From contig NC_060112.1 of assembly GCF_021155765.1 (NCBI RefSeq), positions 21,638,001-21,702,000 of the forward strand: a stretch of 64,000 bases of DNA, written 5' to 3'. Source of the DNA: Diprion similis (Eukaryota; Arthropoda; Insecta; Hymenoptera; Diprionidae). The position numbers and the translations under genes were made by a program. The notes under the pieces were generated by a model. That model worked only from the letters and a program-made list of their open reading frames with translations. It did not search any database and was not told where the DNA came from. This document shows, in pieces, positions 60,301-64,000 of the stretch. Every line of letters begins with the position of its first letter. Within the stretch, counting starts at the first letter, position 1.

Positions 60301-63300
60301 AACTGTTGATGAAGAAGCAAATGACTAACTTATCGCGATAAGTTCCAAAAGGTGACGTTAGACTTCGAACACTTGAATAAAAATGTTAAGAAACTCATCA
60401 AAACTCATTTATGAAATTCAGAAATACTTTTTGGAGACTGATGTGAATGGAAAATGTTGGGACACAAGGGCTCTATCAACACAGGGTGAAACTCGAATTT
60501 CGATAAATTTTTGACCCAACGCGAAAATTTAGAATATTTTGAGTTTTTTCCAACATCTACCAAATCCCATAGTTCGGAGAATTCAAAATTTGTCATTACG
60601 TGATGTGCACCTTGTACAATATTCAATTTTATTTTCTTTATTTCTATTTTTTTATATATAAAATATTCAGCAGATTGTGCAACAGAAATAAATCCTCCTC
60701 TTTCCGCAATAGCGGTTTTCCAAACAGGCACGTATGAAAATGTAAGTGAAACATTTGCCCGCGATCATAGCGACGTGTTTGCAGTTCCCATTGGCGTCAT
60801 TCCATGACCACTTCTAGCGCTAAGGGCAATTAACTCTCAGGGAGCAGGCGACGGAGGAAAATTAGGAAGGTCATTTGTAAACTCTGGATACTCTGAGCTA
60901 GTGTCTGATTCTACGTCAGAATTGCTGGTAAAAGTGAGACTGGAGCTTGGTGCGCTTTCTGGCCAAGACAAAAGGTTGTTTCTAGAAGAAAATGGAGGTG
61001 AAAGTGAATTTAGGAAGCTCGTTGATGGTGGCGGTGATTTGCCACATTGATCGGTGGAAGAAAAGCCTCTTGCAGAGTCAGGGTGTAAAAATTGATTTCC
61101 CTTTTTTCCAGCATTGAAATTCAGCCGCAAGTTATGCGGCGGACCTGCACCTGCACCCTTGGTTACCGACATTTTTTTATGCCGACGTCTGTAACGGAAA
61201 CGACTTCTTATATCTGTCTCTGATCGCGAAACCGAATCAGAATCTTCGCTAGACTCATTCTTGGGATGAAACGATCTCCGTTGGTTTCTTCCGACTGTAG
61301 CTTTCCGGTTATCAGATAGAGAAGAGGTTCTGTGACGATAAAAGTGTGAAGATTCATCGTTTTGATATAATTTTGGAGGTTCTAATATATGTTGTTGAAA
61401 GTTGTTAGGATCACTTGATTGCTGCAGCTTTTTCACGTTGCTCCGTACACCTGGCTTTGTGACTGTCCGTGGGTTGAGGCCTTGAACGGGAATATTGAGG
61501 TCCATATTGGAACGATCGAGCGGAATATTAAGGCTGGGTGGTTCAAAGTCACGTCCATTTTTTTTATCAAAATCCTCAGGTCTCTTTCGTACAGAATTAT
61601 CAAAATGACGCGTATTGTGTGCAATATTTTTACCAAGCTGAATCATGTTCTGCGTTAATTTTCCAAGGCCCAAATTAAAGCCCTGACCCTTCCTCGAATC
61701 AAGATAATTCTTCACACTTTCAAGACCCGAAACCTCTCGCTGATACTTAGCAGCAAAAAGCCGACTGCTCAATTCGGTCTGATTGTTCGCTTCTGCGTCC
61801 GATTTTCGTCTGAAACGCTGAAAATTTACTCTCAAGCTCTCAGAGCTGTCATATAATGGAGAGTCCTTTTTTTCAGGATCTGCTATGAAAACAGGATTAC
61901 TCGAAATGACAAATGGTAACTGACTCTCACGACCATTCAAATTCCGTTCAATTGCATCTCCCGCATCAGAAACTCTTGGATTGTCTAGAAGTAAATTGAG
62001 ATTGTTTCCGATGCTGTCATCAGAGCTGTAAATCGCTTTGGTTCCTACAGTTGAGTTTTTAGAAGCCAGACCAACGACCCCGGACTTCAATTGCTTCTGG
62101 GGATCAAACTTTTTGTTACGTTCCACTGCACATACAGTTGAAATCTTGGGTCTTGTACCGAGTTGCTCAAAGTTGTTCAATTTTTCCAGTGATGTTTCAA
62201 ACCTTCCAACCTTTTCTATCGGAACATCAAGGTTCTTTAGTTCGTCAGGTCGTGTTTCAGAATTTATCATTTCCCTGTACATAGGGTCTCGGTTGGTTAT
62301 TTTTTCCCGTGGTACAAGGCCAAATTTGTCATTAGCGGTAAAGTTATTTTTAAAATTGTCATAGAACTTGTTGCACCCCTTCTCCTCAAGGCTTAGCACC
62401 TTATCGTAATTCTTTGCTGTATCCTCTTGGTAGCAGAGCTTCTTGTCGTACCCGTGATCAAACGATCCGGAACCAGATCCGCCATCATCAAAGTATTTAG
62501 GTAGTTCAAAGTAACGATCTACATAGCTTGCTGACACTCTTTTCGGCTGCCTTGCAAAATGAAAATTCGCATTTTCCATGTTATAAACAGCAGTCTGGCC
62601 ATTTTGCGTTATATTAAGTTTGGTGTCTGGCTCAGCAGGGCCTTTAGTGAGGGTACATCCACCGTTAACGTTCCCATTACCGTTTTCATTTTCAGAATAC
62701 TCATTTGATCTGACAAGAGTTGATTTGGCAGATGAGTTATCATCCAAAGCCCGCGTTTCAAAGTCCATTTCCATGTACGAAGTCCAGACACTTGGTTTGG
62801 TTAACAGTTCTCGTGACTTGGCAAAGCAAAACTCTGCCGAAGCCTTATCCCATAATGGGAGTTTTAGCGTTGATGGAGCCCCTAATGATTCTATGCTTGA
62901 AACAGTTGACGAAAGAGACTGGAGACTCGAGCATAACCACTTTTTGAAAATAAAGTTGTTGTTTAGAGTTTAATGAATCAAAATTGTAAAGCGTACGAGA
63001 TGAAAATAATACCAACATTACGTGAATTGAACAGTTCAATCCATGGGTTCAGAATTACAACGAAAATGAGAAACAAACGGTCAATTAAATAGACAGGTTG
63101 ATAGATTGATGAATGAAGAAAAGAGGATGATTTGGGGACAGTAAGGACATTGCAGGTACAGATTAATTTATCGAAGTATATTAGTACTTATTAGCGTTGA
63201 AAATTGGCCTCTATTTTTTTTTTTTTGTCTGCTTTACAGAGTGTCAATAAAATGATGCAGCCGATATAGTGCGAGAATGTAAATAAACTCTATGTATTCG

Positions 63301-64000
63301 GATTTCAATCATTTTGATAAATTCCAGTAAGAAACATTTCAAAATCTGTCTTGTCCAGAAATTATATTTTTATTGACCCTCTTTCCTTTCATAGTATGCA
63401 GTGTTAATGTAATAGTAACTTTTCCCATAGTTTGTTATTAGTAAACAGTGCCAGATAATAATAAGAGGTACATGAAGATGAAAATTGATGAATCAAAAAA
63501 TGCAAATGTACCTGTATGTCTGGAATACTGGCAGCCTCCTCTGCAAAGTGTCGCCGGTCAGGCTTTGGGCTATGTTGATGTGGTAACTTGAAAGAAAACT
63601 TTCTGCGTCTTGAAGGGCTGACCGGCGTTCTTGGAGATTCAGGGGGATGTTCAAGGTCAGTCATTGAGCGAGCAGTCAATTCCTGCGCCATTGCTATTGC
63701 GGAGTATAGGGTTCTTTGGTCCGCTGCTGATATTGGTTTCACCTGTATTTAGATTTCGAAAAATGCTTGTAAGGTAATTACTCTTGTATGATTTTCATCG
63801 CAAGATATTAGATCAATCCAGTTATTGTTGCCATTGTGTAAATGTATGACAAAAGATACTGTACATTTATAGGACTCACGGTGGCCTGTTTTTTTTTGCC
63901 ACTTTGCCTTGACTGAATTTCTCGAAGTTCGTTTCTTACGTTACTTGAATCGTGTTCACTTGGCAATGGATGAGCTGGAGGTGGTGGTGGTGGTGGAGAA
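57322..64000 (-). CDS. Ack-like: Ack/TNK2-family tyrosine kinase, C-terminal part
   Basis: Partial: the 5' part lies beyond the right edge. Exons in transcript order: 64000-63880 (incomplete), 63742-63512, 59195-58513, 58267-57322. Phases agree. The C-terminal 80 residues fit the UBA region of Ack/TNK2, with the spaced pattern ESCVEALNVSDWDV, AIKLERLQGLL, EDCKVMLGQ and AALL. The 59195-58513 exon carries a Pro-rich stretch with PIPLPPRDRSK and HPLIIPGGG, resembling the Mig-6-like EGFR-binding segment of Ack kinases. The first exons are Pro-rich (seven Pro in a row) and basic (SPSRRRKFSF). Ack kinases act downstream of Cdc42 and in EGFR turnover, and the UBA binds ubiquitin. The kinase and SH3 domains are expected beyond the window. 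Assignment rests mainly on the UBA region; Ack versus its insect paralogue (Ack-like/PR2) is not settled. Confidence 0.8.
60405..60620. repeat. Possible repeat relic with TACAAGGTG end
   Basis: On the minus strand this stretch starts with TACAAGGTGCACATCACGTA, whose first nine bases equal the right end of the inverted-repeat element in lipase 1 intron 1. It also yields an unusual 108-codon open frame without homology. It may be an old copy of a dispersed transposon family. Only one end is seen. Confidence 0.25.
60837..62939 (-). CDS. Ack-like: Large alternative terminal exon of the Ack-type gene
   Basis: An open frame of about 700 codons lies inside the 4.3 kb intron between the 63742-63512 and 59195-58513 exons, on the same strand. 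Its upstream boundary has two candidate acceptors, at 62939 (TTCAAAAAG) and 62918 (CTCCAG), both in phase 0, which matches the phase-0 end of the preceding exon. It ends in a TGA at 60837-60839 with no donor nearby, and AATAAA signals lie about 200 bases downstream at about 60628-60642 (minus strand). The protein is hydrophilic, rich in Asn, Ser, Arg and Pro, has an Asn/Gly run, and shows no domain I recognise. An isoform using it would lack the Mig-6-like and UBA parts. A separate nested gene is the alternative, but the upstream reading continues without a clear first ATG. Confidence 0.6.
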   Translation of the reverse strand, partial: WLCSSLQSLSSTVSSIESLGAPSTLKLPLWDKASAEFCFAKSRELLTKPSVWTSYMEMDFETRALDDNSSAKSTLVRSNEYSENENGNGNVNGGCTLTKGPAEPDTKLNITQNGQTAVYNMENANFHFARQPKRVSASYVDRYFELPKYFDDGGSGSGSFDHGYDKKLCYQEDTAKNYDKVLSLEEKGCNKFYDNFKNNFTANDKFGLVPREKITNRDPMYREMINSETRPDELKNLDVPIEKVGRFETSLEKLNNFEQLGTRPKISTVCAVERNKKFDPQKQLKSGVVGLASKNSTVGTKAIYSSDDSIGNNLNLLLDNPRVSDAGDAIERNLNGRESQLPFVISSNPVFIADPEKKDSPLYDSSESLRVNFQRFRRKSDAEANNQTELSSRLFAAKYQREVSGLESVKNYLDSRKGQGFNLGLGKLTQNMIQLGKNIAHNTRHFDNSVRKRPEDFDKKNGRDFEPPSLNIPLDRSNMDLNIPVQGLNPRTVTKPGVRSNVKKLQQSSDPNNFQQHILEPPKLYQNDESSHFYRHRTSSLSDNRKATVGRNQRRSFHPKNESSEDSDSVSRSETDIRSRFRYRRRHKKMSVTKGAGAGPPHNLRLNFNAGKKGNQFLHPDSARGFSSTDQCGKSPPPSTSFLNSLSPPFSSRNNLLSWPESAPSSSLTFTSNSDVESDTSSEYPEFTNDLPNFPPSPAP

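Noticed and set aside
60405-60731. 108-codon minus-strand open frame
   Set aside because: It lies beyond the stop of the large Ack exon, contains the AATAAA signals of that exon and has no homology; treated as 3' UTR and possible repeat DNA.

Overview
The window reads as nuclear DNA of an insect. It has spliced genes with GT-AG introns, many short introns, abundant dinucleotide and homopolymer tracts, and proteins matching insect and animal families. Many CpGs in some genes and few in others fit a germline-methylating insect such as a hymenopteran (sawfly, wasp, bee). The order is an inference, not proven here.

Layout. Positions 1-10068 hold no gene I can name, only a doubtful two-exon candidate on the minus strand near 8.2-8.95 kb. 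Two plus-strand paralogues follow, both of the pancreatic (PNLIP-type) triacylglycerol lipase family: lipase 1 (10069-15173, 7 coding exons, 539 aa) and lipase 2 (32961-36381, 9 coding exons, 568 aa). Both keep the Ser-Asp-His triad, a full-length lid loop and a C-terminal PLAT-like domain. A gene-poor 17.8 kb spacer rich in simple repeats separates them.

The right 25 kb is compact and conserved. A Vilse/ARHGAP39-type RhoGAP (WW-WW-MyTH4-RhoGAP, 13 coding exons, minus, 39535-48405) diverges from the piRNA-pathway gene Gasz/ASZ1 (ankyrin-SAM-membrane anchor, 9 exons, plus, 48848-51422) across a 442 bp shared upstream region. Gasz converges on COG5 of the Golgi-tethering COG complex (14 exons, minus, 51839-55348) with 416 bp between stop codons. 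Last comes the C-terminal part of an Ack/TNK2-family tyrosine kinase (minus, 57322 to beyond 64000). It ends in an Ack-type UBA region, and a roughly 700-codon exon in one of its introns looks like an alternative 3' end. Its kinase domain should lie beyond the right edge.

The neighbours do not form one pathway. The lipases act on lipids outside the cell, Vilse in Rho/Robo signalling, Gasz in germline transposon silencing, COG5 in retrograde Golgi traffic and Ack in Cdc42/EGFR signalling. I found no CRISPR, prokaryotic or viral system. The most useful unusual features are the alternative Ack terminal exon, a GC-AG intron in COG5, a NAGNAG acceptor in the RhoGAP gene, three inverted-repeat (MITE-like) elements, a short intronic hairpin, and the sharp CpG contrast between the lipases and Gasz.
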